Origin: Tubiluchus corallicola
Taxonomy: Eukaryota > Priapulida > Priapulimorpha > Priapulimorphida > Tubiluchidae
Reading direction: 5' to 3'
DNA length: 61,110 nt
Assembly: GCA_030141605.1 (NCBI GenBank)
Contig: JAQGDQ010000742.1
Span: 1 to 61,110, forward strand
The translations under genes and the position numbers were made by a program. The notes under the pieces were generated by a model. It saw only the letters and a program-made list of their open reading frames with translations, searched no databases and was not told the DNA's origin. This document shows positions 35,585 to 45,341 of the stretch, piece after piece (the stretch's first letter is position 1; each line of letters opens with the position of its first letter).

Positions 35585-38584
35585 ATGGATATGAAGTGTG
35601 TATATTCTAGATATATGGGTGTTATTCAAGGAGTTATAGCGATCTGTATAATGCTTTTGCCTATTTATATATCTTCTGCTGTTGACCGTGTAGCTCCTCC
35701 TTTTTTAAAATACGAGAATGACGCCTGGGTAGATTCTGTTTTCAACTCTTTGTCCTTTGAAGAGAAGGTTGGGCAACTTATTATGGTAGCAGCATATTCT
35801 AATAAGGGAGAGGAGCACGCGCAAAAGATACTTGCGGATATAAATAAATACAAAATAGGCGGTATTATTTTTATGCAGGGTGGTCCTGTGAGGCAAGCTA
35901 CTCTTACAAATCGTTTTCAGGAAGAGTCTAAAACACCGCTTCTTATAGCTATGGATGCTGAGGTTGGATTGGGGCAGCGTCTTGATAGTTGTTTTAAGTA
36001 TCCTTACGCTATGGCATTGGGTGCTTCTCGGGATGCTATGCTTGCTTATAAAATGGGGGAGGAGGTTGCTCAACAATGTAAGAGGCTTGGGGTACATGTC
36101 AATTTTGCACCTGTTGCAGATATAAATTTCGAACCACATAACCCTGTAATAAGTCATCGTTCGTTTGGTGAGAGTGTAAAAGAGGCAACAGAGCTATCTT
36201 TGAGTTTTGCATCAGGCATACAGTCAAACAATGTGTTAGCTACTATTAAGCATTTTCCCGGACATGGAGATACACGACAGGATTCTCACCATGTATTGCC
36301 TATCGTACACCATACCAGGGAGAGAGTTGAGAGCATTGAACTCTATCCGTTTAAGAGCATGATAAGGGCGGGTATTGGAGGTGTTATGTCCGCACATATT
36401 AGTGTTCCGGTGCTGGATGACTCAGGGAAGCCTGCGACCCTCTCTTATCAGATGATTAATGATAAGTTGAAGGATAAAATGAAGTTCAAAGGCATCGTTT
36501 TTTCGGATGCTATGAACATGAAAGGTGTTACCGGCTATGCTTCATCTGGAGAGGCCGAAGCTATGGCTATAGCAGCGGGGGTTGATATGTTGGAGTTTGT
36601 TCCTGATCCTGGCCTGGCAATTAAAGAAATTGTCAAAGCTGTAGATAAAGAGCTGCTATCTAAATATGAAGTTGAAAACAAGTGTCGTAAGGTGCTTGCT
36701 CTGAAGCGCTGGGTTGGGTTGAACGAAAAGCCTTATGTAGACACTGTAAACCTACACAGGGATATTGCCAGCCATAAGTATGAGCTTACAATAAATAATA
36801 TAACAGAGAGGTCATTAACTGTGCTAAGAAATAGGAGAGACCTTATACCTCTAAGGCGTCTTGATACTTTGAAGATAGCATCGGTAAGTGTTGGTCGCGA
36901 TTATGTTACACTATTTCAGGAGACACTCGAAAAGTATACCAGTGTAGATCATTTCCATATTGACAAGTATGCACAGAGTGGGGCGCTGAAAGAACTGCTA
37001 GTCCGGCTAAAAGATTATAATGTGGTTATTGCTGCTGTCAACAATTTTTGGATGTCTCCCGCAAAAAATTTCCACCTTACCAATTTGCAGATAGGAGCTG
37101 TTAGAAGTATATGCTCTATGCCGGGATCTGTGGTGGCAGTATTTGGAAATGCTTATGCCCTTGGCTCATTTCAGGGAGTTGAGAAGGCGGATGCACTTGT
37201 TCTTGCGTATGCTGAAAATAAATATTCGCAGAACTTTGCAGCTCAGCTTATTATGGGTGCTATTGCCGGGAATGGGCGTTTGCCTGTTACTGTAGATAAT
37301 CGTTTTAAGGTGGGAGATGGGCAGAAGAGTGTATCCCTGTCTCGCTTGAAATACACTTTGCCTGAGGAACTTGGGATCAATTCAGTAACCCTCAAAAATA
37401 AAATTGATTCAATTGTAAATGTTGGGTTAGAAGGGAAAGCATTTCCTGGCTGCCAGATTTTACTTGCAAAAGACGGAAAGGTATTTTTACATGAGGTTTA
37501 TGGCGCGCACACATACCTTTCTGATAAGCCTGTTAAGCATGATGATTTATACGACTGGGCTTCGCTAACAAAGATTACTGCGCCACTACCTGCTTTAATG
37601 TACCTTTATGATGAGGGGAAGTTTGATATAAACGCTAAGTTCAGCAAGTACTGGCCGGATTGGGTGGGGACGGATAAGGAGGATTTGATTGTTAAAGAGA
37701 TAATGGCCCACCAGTCGGGACTGGCACCTTGGATACCATTTTGGAGATATACTGTTGATAAGAATGGAAAGTATAAAAGGGAGTTTTATAAAAAGAAACC
37801 GTCACAAAAATATCCTATTAAGGTTTCACAAAGTCTTTATCTAAAGAAGTGCTTTGCTGATACTATCTATACTATTATCAGAGAGTCGGAGCTATTGCCG
37901 AAAAAAGAGTATGTTTATTCAGATCTGTCGTACTATCTTTATCCACAAGTTATTACCTCTCTTGCTGGGGTTGATTATGAGACCTTTATTAAAAACAAGT
38001 TTTTTCATCGTCTTGGTGCCTATACGGTTACATTTAACCCCTACAAGCACTTTCCTCTTAGCAGAATAGTACCTACAGAAAATGATGAGTTTTTCAGGCG
38101 TGAACAGATACATGGTTTTGTTCATGATGAGGGGTGTGCATTGATGGGGGGTGTTTCAGGGCATGCGGGGCTATTTGGTTCTATAAATGATGCTGCCAAA
38201 ATAATGCAGATGTACATGAACTACGGGGAGTTTGGGGGAGAGCGGTACATAGAAAAGTCCACTATTGGATATTGGACAAGTAGGCAGTATAAGGAAAATG
38301 ATAATAGAAGGGGACTGATTTTTGATAAGCCAATTATTAATAACCGTGACAATATGGATAATATGGAGGATGCTTATCCTGCGCCATCGGCAAGTGAAAA
38401 GAGTTTTGGGCATACAGGGTTTACCGGTACATTTGCTTGGGGGGATCCCGAGGCCGGACTGCTGTTTATTTTCTTTTCAAACAGAGTATACCCTTCTCGT
38501 AATAATACCTCACTTGTCGATTTACAGATAAGATTGCTGATACAGCAGGTTGTCTACGATGAGATAGAGAGAGCACAACGTTAG
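35585..38584 (+). CDS. NagZ-like GH3 beta-N-acetylhexosaminidase fused to a serine hydrolase (beta-lactamase-like) domain
   Basis: 999 residues with an N-terminal export signal (about 10-32). Residues about 45-400 are a GH3 TIM barrel. The NagZ acid/base loop KHFPGHGDTRQDSHH begins at Lys222, and the nucleophile is Asp308 in FSDAMNMKG. Residues about 410-590 form the GH3 second domain. From about 600 to 990 there is a class C beta-lactamase/esterase-type domain with SxxK at Ser660-Lys663 (ASLTKITAP), a tyrosine motif YSD in VYSDLSYYLYP, and HTGFTGT near the end. Such fusions are known in Bacteroidota. The GH3 part should remove GlcNAc from muropeptides; the serine-hydrolase part may act on peptide or ester bonds, its substrate being unknown. 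It is divergent from namZ and the symporter, consistent with one salvage pathway. Confidence 0.92.
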   Translation: MDMKCVYSRYMGVIQGVIAICIMLLPIYISSAVDRVAPPFLKYENDAWVDSVFNSLSFEEKVGQLIMVAAYSNKGEEHAQKILADINKYKIGGIIFMQGGPVRQATLTNRFQEESKTPLLIAMDAEVGLGQRLDSCFKYPYAMALGASRDAMLAYKMGEEVAQQCKRLGVHVNFAPVADINFEPHNPVISHRSFGESVKEATELSLSFASGIQSNNVLATIKHFPGHGDTRQDSHHVLPIVHHTRERVESIELYPFKSMIRAGIGGVMSAHISVPVLDDSGKPATLSYQMINDKLKDKMKFKGIVFSDAMNMKGVTGYASSGEAEAMAIAAGVDMLEFVPDPGLAIKEIVKAVDKELLSKYEVENKCRKVLALKRWVGLNEKPYVDTVNLHRDIASHKYELTINNITERSLTVLRNRRDLIPLRRLDTLKIASVSVGRDYVTLFQETLEKYTSVDHFHIDKYAQSGALKELLVRLKDYNVVIAAVNNFWMSPAKNFHLTNLQIGAVRSICSMPGSVVAVFGNAYALGSFQGVEKADALVLAYAENKYSQNFAAQLIMGAIAGNGRLPVTVDNRFKVGDGQKSVSLSRLKYTLPEELGINSVTLKNKIDSIVNVGLEGKAFPGCQILLAKDGKVFLHEVYGAHTYLSDKPVKHDDLYDWASLTKITAPLPALMYLYDEGKFDINAKFSKYWPDWVGTDKEDLIVKEIMAHQSGLAPWIPFWRYTVDKNGKYKREFYKKKPSQKYPIKVSQSLYLKKCFADTIYTIIRESELLPKKEYVYSDLSYYLYPQVITSLAGVDYETFIKNKFFHRLGAYTVTFNPYKHFPLSRIVPTENDEFFRREQIHGFVHDEGCALMGGVSGHAGLFGSINDAAKIMQMYMNYGEFGGERYIEKSTIGYWTSRQYKENDNRRGLIFDKPIINNRDNMDNMEDAYPAPSASEKSFGHTGFTGTFAWGDPEAGLLFIFFSNRVYPSRNNTSLVDLQIRLLIQQVVYDEIERAQR

Positions 38585-38860
38585 GATTTTTAAAAGGGGA
38601 GAAGGTTTGTTCATTCAATGAAGCGTTATAATTTACCAGTAATTTTTCATAAAAGAGGTGGTTTATATATAATACCTTAGGCACCATATATATTAACTTG
38701 CTAGTAGCTCATAGGTAAATGTTAATAATTCAAAATAATAGGTTATCCTTTTTATTGATCTTTCGATCTTATTGGGTTATTAGATTAATTAATTATAACT
38801 TTAAGGTGGCGTGTTTTGTAGTATGTAGTTTATGGTTGTATTAACTTAAAATTTATCATT
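38585..38860. other. AT-rich 276-bp gap without supported genes
   Basis: It lies between the GH3 fusion and the small HTH-like gene. A TAACTTTA near 38797 approximates a -7 box, and a palindromic GATCTTTCGATC is visible at about 38758-38769. No ORF or RNA gene can be supported. Confidence 0.3.
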
Positions 38861-39118
38861 ATGACAATGAAAATAACTTTTAATGAACTCCGAAAAATAA
38901 AGGATCGCCTACCTGATGGCTCTATGAGTAAAATAGCACAAGAGCTTGATGTTGAGATTGAAACTGTCAGGAATTATTTTGGAGGTGCTAATTATGAAAG
39001 AGGGGAAAGTGCAGGTATCCACTTGGAGCAGGGGCCTAATGGAGGGATTGTTCTCCTTGATGATATAACCATTCTAGAGAAAGCGAAAGAGTTGCTTGGT
39101 GAAGGAAACGGTACTTGA
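38861..39118 (+). CDS. Small HTH-like putative DNA-binding protein
   Basis: 85 residues. The first half (FNELRKIKDRLPDGSMSKIAQELDVEIETVRNYFGG) has the spacing of a helix-turn-helix: a helix, the SMSKIAQELDV turn, then the recognition helix ETVRNYF. The second half (GIHLEQGPNGGIVLLDDITILEKAKELL) is a small beta-hairpin plus helix. Small conserved proteins of this type occur in Bacteroidales; their regulon is not known to me. It is monocistronic with a strong terminator behind it, which suggests a well-expressed independent unit. Confidence 0.7.
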   Translation: MTMKITFNELRKIKDRLPDGSMSKIAQELDVEIETVRNYFGGANYERGESAGIHLEQGPNGGIVLLDDITILEKAKELLGEGNGT

Positions 39119-39154
39119 TTACCTCATTACTTTTGCTAAAATATGTTAATGTTT

Positions 39155-39193
39155 AACAGGCTGCTCCATAATCACTGGCAGCCTGTTTTTTTT
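39155..39193 (+). terminator. Rho-independent terminator after the small HTH-like gene
   Basis: AACAGGCTGC pairs perfectly with GCAGCCTGTT across a 13-base loop, followed by a run of eight T residues on the plus strand. Confidence 0.9.
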
Positions 39194-39355
39194 AATTAAA
39201 GCTTCCTATTGGGTTTTTTCTATTTCTGTTATTTCTATACTGTTGATGGCATGGTTGTTTTTTGTGAGAAGAGGTGGTTGAGTGACAGATTAAAATGCGC
39301 TATAGAGTATAAAAAGTATTTGGGTTAAAGCTGTATATTGACACCTAAAATTATT

Positions 39356-39832
39356 ATGCAGGAGAAGAGCGTACATGTTAAGTACATGCAATATAATGCT
39401 TACAATGAGTTGCTGGAGGCAGACAGGGAGTTGTTGGCAGTTGCGCGTGAAGTTGCAGCTGGGGCTTACGCTCCCTACTCTTTATTTAGGGTGGGGGCGG
39501 CAGTTTTACTGAGCAATGGGGTTATTGTGAGGGGCAGCAATCAGGAGAATGTGGCATTCCCTTCCGGTTTGTGTGCGGAGCAGGTGGCACTTTGTTATGC
39601 AGGTGCGGAGTATCTGGATATGTCAGCCAGGTCTGTTGCTATTTCTGCGCTTAACAGCAATGGGGAGATGCCCGACATTCCTGTAACGCCGTGTGGCTCG
39701 TGCAGGCAGGTAATGGTGGAGTATGAAAAGAGATGGAAAGAGCCTTTAAGGGTTATCATGGAGGGGAGGTCTTATATAATTGTGGTTCATGGAGTGAGTA
39801 ATCTTCTCCCTCTGGCATTTAATATAGTGTGA
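39356..39832 (+). CDS. cdd: Cytidine deaminase
   Basis: 158 residues from the ATG at 39356 (MQEKSVHVKYMQ); an in-frame TTG at 39338 is less likely. It converts cytidine and deoxycytidine to uridines in pyrimidine salvage. Zinc-site motifs are SGLCAEQVAL (Cys and catalytic Glu) and TPCGSCRQVMVEY (two further Cys), with the substrate-binding AYAPYSLFRVGAAVLLSNG before them. The length is slightly greater than the approximately 130-residue core. It is convergent with the rluA-type gene. Confidence 0.92.
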   Translation: MQEKSVHVKYMQYNAYNELLEADRELLAVAREVAAGAYAPYSLFRVGAAVLLSNGVIVRGSNQENVAFPSGLCAEQVALCYAGAEYLDMSARSVAISALNSNGEMPDIPVTPCGSCRQVMVEYEKRWKEPLRVIMEGRSYIIVVHGVSNLLPLAFNIV

Positions 39833-39855
39833 GTGGGCTTTACGACGACTTTATT

Positions 39856-40545
39856 TTAGGGGTTTGGGTAGGCATTTGCGAATAGGTTCCATACTGTATT
39901 TTCTGGAGGTGAGGCTGTTATAGAAATGGGCTTTTTTATTATTGGATGAATAAGCTCAATTTTTCTAGCGTGCAGGTGAATACCGGCATCTTTGTTGGGA
40001 CGGGGGAATCCGTATTTTAGATCTCCTCTGATATGTAGTCCTATTGCTGCCAGTTGTGCCCTGATTTGATGATGGCGTCCGGTATGCAACTTTATTTCTA
40101 GTAGGTGAAATCTATTGGATGATGTTATGTACTTATAAAACAGTTGTGCTTTTTTTGAACCGGGTTTTTCGAAGGTAGAGGCGTATGATTTGTTTTGAGA
40201 GGGCTTTTTTGTCAACCAATGGGTTAATGTGCCTTCATCTTTATCAGGCCTGTTATCAACAACGGCCCAGTACTGTTTTTCTACTTCGCCACTATGACGA
40301 AATAGTTCATTTAGCCTCGAAAGCGCTTTTGAGGTTCGCGAGAATAAAAGAACGCCGCTGGTGGGGCGGTCTAGCCTGTGAACGACTCCCAAAAAGACAT
40401 TACCCGGTTTGTGATATTTTTCTTTTAGGTATAGTTTAATGGCATCTCCTAATGTGCTATCGCCTGTTTTGTCACCTTGCACAATGTCCCCACATCTTTT
40501 ATTAACAGCAATGATATGGTTATCTTCATAAAGAACCTGTATCAT
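39856..40545 (-). CDS. RluA-family RNA pseudouridine synthase
   Basis: 229 residues. The catalytic Asp lies in GVVHRLDRPTSGVLLFSRTSKAL, followed by KQYWAVVDNRP and the family motif LHTGRHHQIRAQLAAIGLHIRGDLKYG. There is no S4 domain, so this is a short RluA-type enzyme modifying rRNA or tRNA uridines; the exact site cannot be read from the sequence. It follows panB on the minus strand with a 33-base gap, a pairing that suggests cotranscription. Confidence 0.92.
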   Translation of the reverse strand: MIQVLYEDNHIIAVNKRCGDIVQGDKTGDSTLGDAIKLYLKEKYHKPGNVFLGVVHRLDRPTSGVLLFSRTSKALSRLNELFRHSGEVEKQYWAVVDNRPDKDEGTLTHWLTKKPSQNKSYASTFEKPGSKKAQLFYKYITSSNRFHLLEIKLHTGRHHQIRAQLAAIGLHIRGDLKYGFPRPNKDAGIHLHARKIELIHPIIKKPISITASPPENTVWNLFANAYPNP

Positions 40546-40578
40546 AGTACCACTCTTTTTTTGTGTTTCGGCAGGCTG

Positions 40579-41394
40579 CTAATATTGCTCTTTTTCATTA
40601 GGGAAATTCTGCGATCTTACGTCGTGGATGTAGCTTTCTACAGCTCCTTTTATCTCGGCTGACAGGTTGAGGTAACGCCTTAGAAAGCGTGGGGAGAACT
40701 CCTGAGATATTCCCAGCATATCGTGTATTACAAGGACCTGCCCATCTACATTGCCTCCGGCACCAATACCGATTATAGGTATTTTTAATTCTGAAGCGAC
40801 TTTTTCTCCAAGGGTTGCGGGCACTTTTTCAAGTACTATGGCAAAGCATCCCGCATCTTCTAGCAGATGTGCATCCTCAATTAGTTTGCTAGCTTCATCC
40901 TCCACTTTTGCTCTTACTGAATAGGTGCCGTACTTGTTAATGGACTGCGGCATCAACCCCAAATGTCCCATGATCGGAATTCCTGCAGAAAGAATTCTTT
41001 TTACGGATTCAATCACTTCGCTTCCACCTTCCATTTTCACGGAGTCGGCATGCGTCTCTTTCATAATCCTGATAGCGGAGTTAAGTGCTTCAAGTGAGTT
41101 GCCCTGGTAGGAGCCAAATGGCATATCAACAACTGTGAGGGCACGATTGGTCGCTTTGACAACCGATTTGCCATGATATATCATGTGGTCGAGAGTGATA
41201 GGGAGAGTTGTTTTATTGCCCGCCACCACATTTGATGCAGAGTCTCCAACAAGCAAAACATCAATACCGGCCTGGTCAACGAGTTTGGCCATACTATAGT
41301 CGTATGATGTCAACATAGCTATTTTCTCTCCTCTTGCTTTCATTTCCAAAAGGGTACGAGTAGTAATTTTTCGTATTTTGTTATGTGTAGACAT
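40579..41394 (-). CDS. panB: 3-methyl-2-oxobutanoate hydroxymethyltransferase (ketopantoate synthesis)
   Basis: 271 residues. It catalyses the first step of pantothenate synthesis, adding a hydroxymethyl group from 5,10-methylene-tetrahydrofolate to alpha-ketoisovalerate. Signatures are [65 protein letters not shown] and [24 protein letters not shown]. Length and motif order are standard. A -7-like box lies just upstream. Confidence 0.96.
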   Translation of the reverse strand: MSTHNKIRKITTRTLLEMKARGEKIAMLTSYDYSMAKLVDQAGIDVLLVGDSASNVVAGNKTTLPITLDHMIYHGKSVVKATNRALTVVDMPFGSYQGNSLEALNSAIRIMKETHADSVKMEGGSEVIESVKRILSAGIPIMGHLGLMPQSINKYGTYSVRAKVEDEASKLIEDAHLLEDAGCFAIVLEKVPATLGEKVASELKIPIIGIGAGGNVDGQVLVIHDMLGISQEFSPRFLRRYLNLSAEIKGAVESYIHDVRSQNFPNEKEQY

Positions 41395-41420
41395 TCTAAT
41401 ATGCTTTGATAAACACCACG

Positions 41421-41428
41421 CAAAGTTA
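41421..41428 (-). promoter_or_regulatory. Possible -7 box for panB
   Basis: On the minus strand this reads TAACTTTG, an exact match to TAnnTTTG, 26 bases before the panB ATG. No matching -33 TTTG at 19-21 bp was found. The rest of the 355-bp panB-dnaK gap holds no ORF, no CIRCE-like inverted repeat and no RNA gene that I can support. Confidence 0.35.
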
Positions 41429-41749
41429 TTAAAAAGGCTAATACTCTATTTAATCTTATCACATTTTATATATTGTGACTTTGTTTTTCATTTTCACACT
41501 AATAACTTCGGGATCTTTACGAAACTCACCAATAACTATAGTGTATAAGTTGTGAATGCTGTGTGTCGTTTTGTCACGAAAAGCATGACAATAAAACATC
41601 TTGTTGTTTGCCGTAGTGCCAATGTTGCTCAAAAGTATGTGGAATAAGGTATGGCATAGGTATTGATAGTAGTAGTGAAAGTATGATTAGCCTTTTTAGA
41701 CAGGCAGTGAATAGACAATAGTAATTTGATATATAAATTTGATAGGAAA

Positions 41750-43657
41750 ATGGGAAAAATTATTGGTATAGATTTGGGAACGACCAACTCATGTGTTGCT
41801 GTTATGGAAGGTAATGAGCCGGTTGTTATCCCCAATAGTGAAGGGAAACGCACAACGCCTTCTATTGTGGCTTTTGTAAAAAATGGAGAGCGTAAGGTGG
41901 GAGATCCTGCAAAGCGTCAGGCAATCACTAACCCCGAAAAAACGATATACTCCATCAAAAGATTTATGGGTGAGTCATTTGATAATGTATCTGAAGATGT
42001 GGGGCGTGTTACGTTTAAGGTGGCGAAGGGTGATAACAGTACCCCGCGTGTAAAGATTGACGACCGTATGTATTCACCACAGGAGATATCTGCAATGGTG
42101 CTCCAGAAAATGAAAAAAACGGCGGAGGATTATCTTTGCCAGGAGGTGACAGAGGCTGTGATAACAGTTCCTGCTTACTTCAATGATGCTCAGCGGCAAG
42201 CTACAAAAGAGGCTGGAGAGATTGCGGGACTGGGTGTGAGCAGGATTATAAATGAGCCTACTGCTGCATCATTGGCGTACGGCCTGGATAAGATGGATAA
42301 GGATATAAAGATTGCTGTGTTTGACCTTGGTGGTGGTACTTTTGATATTTCAATTCTTGAGCTTGGTGATGGTGTTTTTGAGGTGAAGTCGACAGATGGT
42401 GACACTCACCTTGGAGGCGATGACTTTGATCATGTAATTATTGAATGGCTGGCTGAAGAGTTTAAGAAAGAAGAGGGTATTGATTTATGTAAGGATCCTA
42501 TGGCGCTACAGCGTCTTAAGGAGGCTGCGGAGAAAGCCAAGATAGAGTTGTCGAGTGCTACACAGACAGAGATCAATCTTCCTTATATAATGCCTGTAGA
42601 CGGAGTTCCTAAGCACCTTGTAAAGTCTCTTTCGCGCGCAAAGTTTGAGCAGCTGGCAGATAAGCTTATAAATGCAACTATTAAGCCATGCACTACAGCT
42701 CTTAAAAATGCGGGGATGTCAGCATCGGATATTGATGAGGTGATACTTGTTGGAGGGTCGACACGTATCCCTGCAATTCAGGAAAAAGTCCAAAGTTTCT
42801 TTGGCAAGCCTCCTTCTAAAGGTGTAAACCCTGATGAGGTAGTAGCTATAGGAGCTGCCATTCAGGGGGGGGTACTCACAGGGGAGGTTAAGGATGTGCT
42901 TCTTCTTGATGTTACGCCATTATCGCTTGGAATAGAAACAATGGGAAGTGTAATGACAAAGCTTATAGAGGCAAACACTACTATTCCTTCAAAGAAAACG
43001 GAGACATTTACAACGGCTGCCGACAATCAGCCTTCTGTAGAGATACATGTGCTCCAGGGAGAGCGGCCAATGGCTGCTGGCAACAAGTCAATAGGACGGT
43101 TTCATCTGGATGGTATACCGCCTGCTCCACGTGGTACCCCTCAGATTGAAGTAGTATTTGATATTGATGCAAACGGAATACTTCATGTTGCTGCAAAGGA
43201 TAAAGCAACAGGCAAAGAGCAGTCTATCCGTATAGAGGCTTCTACCGGGTTGAGCGAAGATGAGATAAAGCGCATGAAAAATGAGGCTGCTGCAAATGCT
43301 GAGTCGGATAAGCATGCCCGTGAGAAAGTGGATAAATTGAATCAGGCAGATAGTTTGATTTTTCAGACAGAGAAGCAAATAAAAGAGTTTGGAGATAAGC
43401 TTCCTGCAGATAAGAAGGGGCCTATAGAAGCCAGTTTAAATAAACTAAAAGAGGCTCACAAAAGCCAGGATATTGAAGCTATTGATGTGGCGACCGCTGA
43501 GCTTAACAAGACTTTTCAGGCTGCTTCGCAAGAGATGTACAATGCTTCTAATGCACAGCAGGGAGGGGAGGCAGCAGGCGGTGCCACCCAGCAAGAGCAG
43601 CAACAGGCAGATGCAGAAGAGAAGAAGGGGGGGGGAGAGGTTACTGATGTCGATTAG
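41750..43657 (+). CDS. dnaK: Molecular chaperone DnaK (Hsp70)
   Basis: 635 residues counted from the ATG at 41750 ([21 protein letters not shown]); an upstream in-frame ATG at 41726 would add eight unconserved residues. The ATPase domain shows [45 protein letters not shown] and [14 protein letters not shown]. The substrate-binding domain starts after [17 protein letters not shown], and the C-terminus is the usual low-complexity Gln/Gly/Ala region. It folds and disaggregates proteins in the cytosol with DnaJ and GrpE, which are not encoded nearby. A strong terminator follows. Confidence 0.98.
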   Translation: MGKIIGIDLGTTNSCVAVMEGNEPVVIPNSEGKRTTPSIVAFVKNGERKVGDPAKRQAITNPEKTIYSIKRFMGESFDNVSEDVGRVTFKVAKGDNSTPRVKIDDRMYSPQEISAMVLQKMKKTAEDYLCQEVTEAVITVPAYFNDAQRQATKEAGEIAGLGVSRIINEPTAASLAYGLDKMDKDIKIAVFDLGGGTFDISILELGDGVFEVKSTDGDTHLGGDDFDHVIIEWLAEEFKKEEGIDLCKDPMALQRLKEAAEKAKIELSSATQTEINLPYIMPVDGVPKHLVKSLSRAKFEQLADKLINATIKPCTTALKNAGMSASDIDEVILVGGSTRIPAIQEKVQSFFGKPPSKGVNPDEVVAIGAAIQGGVLTGEVKDVLLLDVTPLSLGIETMGSVMTKLIEANTTIPSKKTETFTTAADNQPSVEIHVLQGERPMAAGNKSIGRFHLDGIPPAPRGTPQIEVVFDIDANGILHVAAKDKATGKEQSIRIEASTGLSEDEIKRMKNEAAANAESDKHAREKVDKLNQADSLIFQTEKQIKEFGDKLPADKKGPIEASLNKLKEAHKSQDIEAIDVATAELNKTFQAASQEMYNASNAQQGGEAAGGATQQEQQQADAEEKKGGGEVTDVD

Positions 43658-43660
43658 CAA

Positions 43661-43693
43661 AACGCAGTAAGTCTTTGATTTACTGCGTTTTTT
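43661..43693 (+). terminator. Rho-independent terminator after dnaK
   Basis: AACGCAGTAA pairs perfectly with TTACTGCGTT across a 9-base loop, followed by T residues, starting three bases after the dnaK stop. Confidence 0.9.
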
Positions 43694-43857
43694 ATTTGTG
43701 AGAAATTATTCATGTAAATAGTTTCTCATTATTTTTTGTCATATATTTGTACCATATCTGTGCCGAGCGTTATTTGGTGTTAATGTGCGCTTTAAACGGT
43801 CTTATTAGGTCTTATGCATGCTTATTTTGCATAACAAGGCTAGAAACTGATGAAAGT

Positions 43858-44442
43858 ATGGCGAAAAGTCAATTGAAATTACCAAAAATTTGTGAGCAAT
43901 GTGGGAAGCCTTTTGAGGCTAAAACCGTAGCCACACGCTTTTGTAGTCCTTACTGTGTCAATAAATCAGGAAGAGAGAAAAAAAAACGGGCGAAGGAGGC
44001 AGAGCAAAAGCAAGTATTGCTGGAAGAGTCAATTGATATGATTGTCGAAATTCAAACTCGACCATTTATTTCTGTTTCAGAAGCAACTGTTCTTTTCGGT
44101 ATTTCAAAAGATACTATTCGCCGCCTTATTAAAGCAGGTAAAATTCCGGCTTATAACTTAGGACAACGCTTGACAAGGGTTAGTCGTGTGCATATGGAGG
44201 CAATGTTTACTGCTGTTGATTTGCCGGAAGAGCCAGCGGAAGAACCGGTAAAAATGAACTACGACAAAAGTGAATGCTATAATATAGCTGAAGTATCCGA
44301 AAAATTTGGAGTATCTCCCTCAACAGTGAATAAAACGATTCGAAAATATAGCATACCCAGAAGGCAGATTGGGAAATATGTATATGTACCTAAAGAACAG
44401 GTAGAAAAGCTATTTTCAACTAACAAATCTAAGACCCCATGA
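43858..44442 (+). CDS. Double helix-turn-helix (excisionase-like) protein linked to an integrase
   Basis: 194 residues from the ATG at 43858 (MAKSQLKLPK); the frame is open upstream to 43747 but that part is not protein-like. The N-terminus has a zinc-knuckle pattern (CEQCG ... RFCSPYC). Two MerR/excisionase-type HTH units follow: about 65-105 (ISVSEATVLFGISKDTIRRLIKAGKIPAYNLGQRL) and about 140-185 (YNIAEVSEKFGVSPSTVNKTIRKYSIPRRQIGKYVYV). It overlaps the integrase start by four bases, so the two form a unit, as in Bacteroidota integrative elements. A role in control of integration/excision is inference. Confidence 0.8.
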   Translation: MAKSQLKLPKICEQCGKPFEAKTVATRFCSPYCVNKSGREKKKRAKEAEQKQVLLEESIDMIVEIQTRPFISVSEATVLFGISKDTIRRLIKAGKIPAYNLGQRLTRVSRVHMEAMFTAVDLPEEPAEEPVKMNYDKSECYNIAEVSEKFGVSPSTVNKTIRKYSIPRRQIGKYVYVPKEQVEKLFSTNKSKTP

Positions 44443-45341
44443 AGCAATTATCAAAAACTAAAGTAACAGTAAGACTTCGTAAAGCTGAAGACCGAAACGA
44501 ATGGTATATATACTTGGAAAGTTATCCTGTATTTGTTGAGGGTACAACCAAACCTCAACGCATTCGCGAATATTTAAACAGAAGCATTACCTCTGTAACA
44601 TGGGATAAGAAAAGAGCAGCTCGAACCAATGCAAATGGTGACAAAACATACAAACCAAAACGTGATGATAATGGAGTAATTATCTGCAAGAGCGAACTGG
44701 ATAGAGAAAGTATGTTGTACGCCGATGGTGTACGCAAGCTTCGTCAACGGGAATATGACAATGCTGATTTGTACAGCGATTCTGAAACTGCTCAGGCTGA
44801 ACACAAAGAACGTTTACGGCATAATTTTGTCGAGTATTTTGAAAAGGTAACGATTAAACGTCATGGGAATAGTTCCTCGTCTATTATAGTTAATTGGCAG
44901 CGCACAAATGAATTAATAAAGCTTTTTGCAGGGGATACACTTTTGTTTTCTCAAATAAATGTTGCCTTGGCAGAAAATTTTAGGCTTTACCTTATGTCAG
45001 CACCGCAGGGAGGTAACAAAAGTGGAATTATTTCACAAAATACCGCATCAACCTATTTCTCCATTTTTAAAGCAGTACTAAAGCAGGCTTTTATTGATGG
45101 ATATCTACAAAGTGACTTATCTGCCAAGCTTAAGGGGATTCAGGAGAAGGAATCGCGCCGGGAGTATTTGACGGTAGAAGAATTAAATAAACTTGTAGCA
45201 ACGCCTTGTGAACGTGATGTGCTAAAACGTGCAGTACTTTTTTCTGCGCTTACTGGATTGAGGCATATCGATATTCAAAAGCTAAAATGGAGCGAAGTTA
45301 GCATAGAAGTGTTTAACTTCAAAACTTATTGGACAAATTGA
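44439..45341 (+). pseudogene. Tyrosine-recombinase integrase, truncated by a decayed IS
   Basis: The frame encodes the N-terminal arm-binding region and SAM-like core-binding domain (about 115-225, VNWQRTNELIKLFAGDTLLF) and reaches the first catalytic arginine (Arg275 in SALTGLRHIDIQKLKW). It then runs into the left end of the IS at about 45331 and stops at TGA after three or four IS-encoded residues. The later catalytic residues (His-x-x-Arg and the nucleophile Tyr) are absent. Sequence on the far side of the IS does not continue the integrase, so the rest has been lost. It is translationally coupled to the HTH gene upstream and very probably inactive. Confidence 0.85.

Noticed and set aside
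35705-36157. 150-residue minus-strand frame inside the GH3 fusion
   Set aside because: Antisense to the conserved GH3 barrel; composition is that of a shadow frame.
41734-41741. TAAATTTG as the dnaK -7 box
   Set aside because: It matches the consensus but ends only nine bases before the dnaK ATG, leaving no room for a normal leader; probably coincidental.
41395-41749. CIRCE or other heat-shock operator upstream of dnaK
   Set aside because: No TTAGCACTC/GAGTGCTAA inverted repeat or comparable long palindrome is visible in the gap.
43801-43815. 15-base match CTTATTAGGTCTTAT shared with the metG leader (about 9989-10003), considered as an attachment-site pair
   Set aside because: A 15-base match is expected about once or more by chance in a 61-kb AT-rich window, and neither place shows other hallmarks of an attachment site.
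43747-43857. N-terminal extension of the double-HTH protein
   Set aside because: The extra 37 residues are cysteine/leucine-rich and unlike a protein start; the ATG at 43858 leads directly into the zinc-knuckle region.
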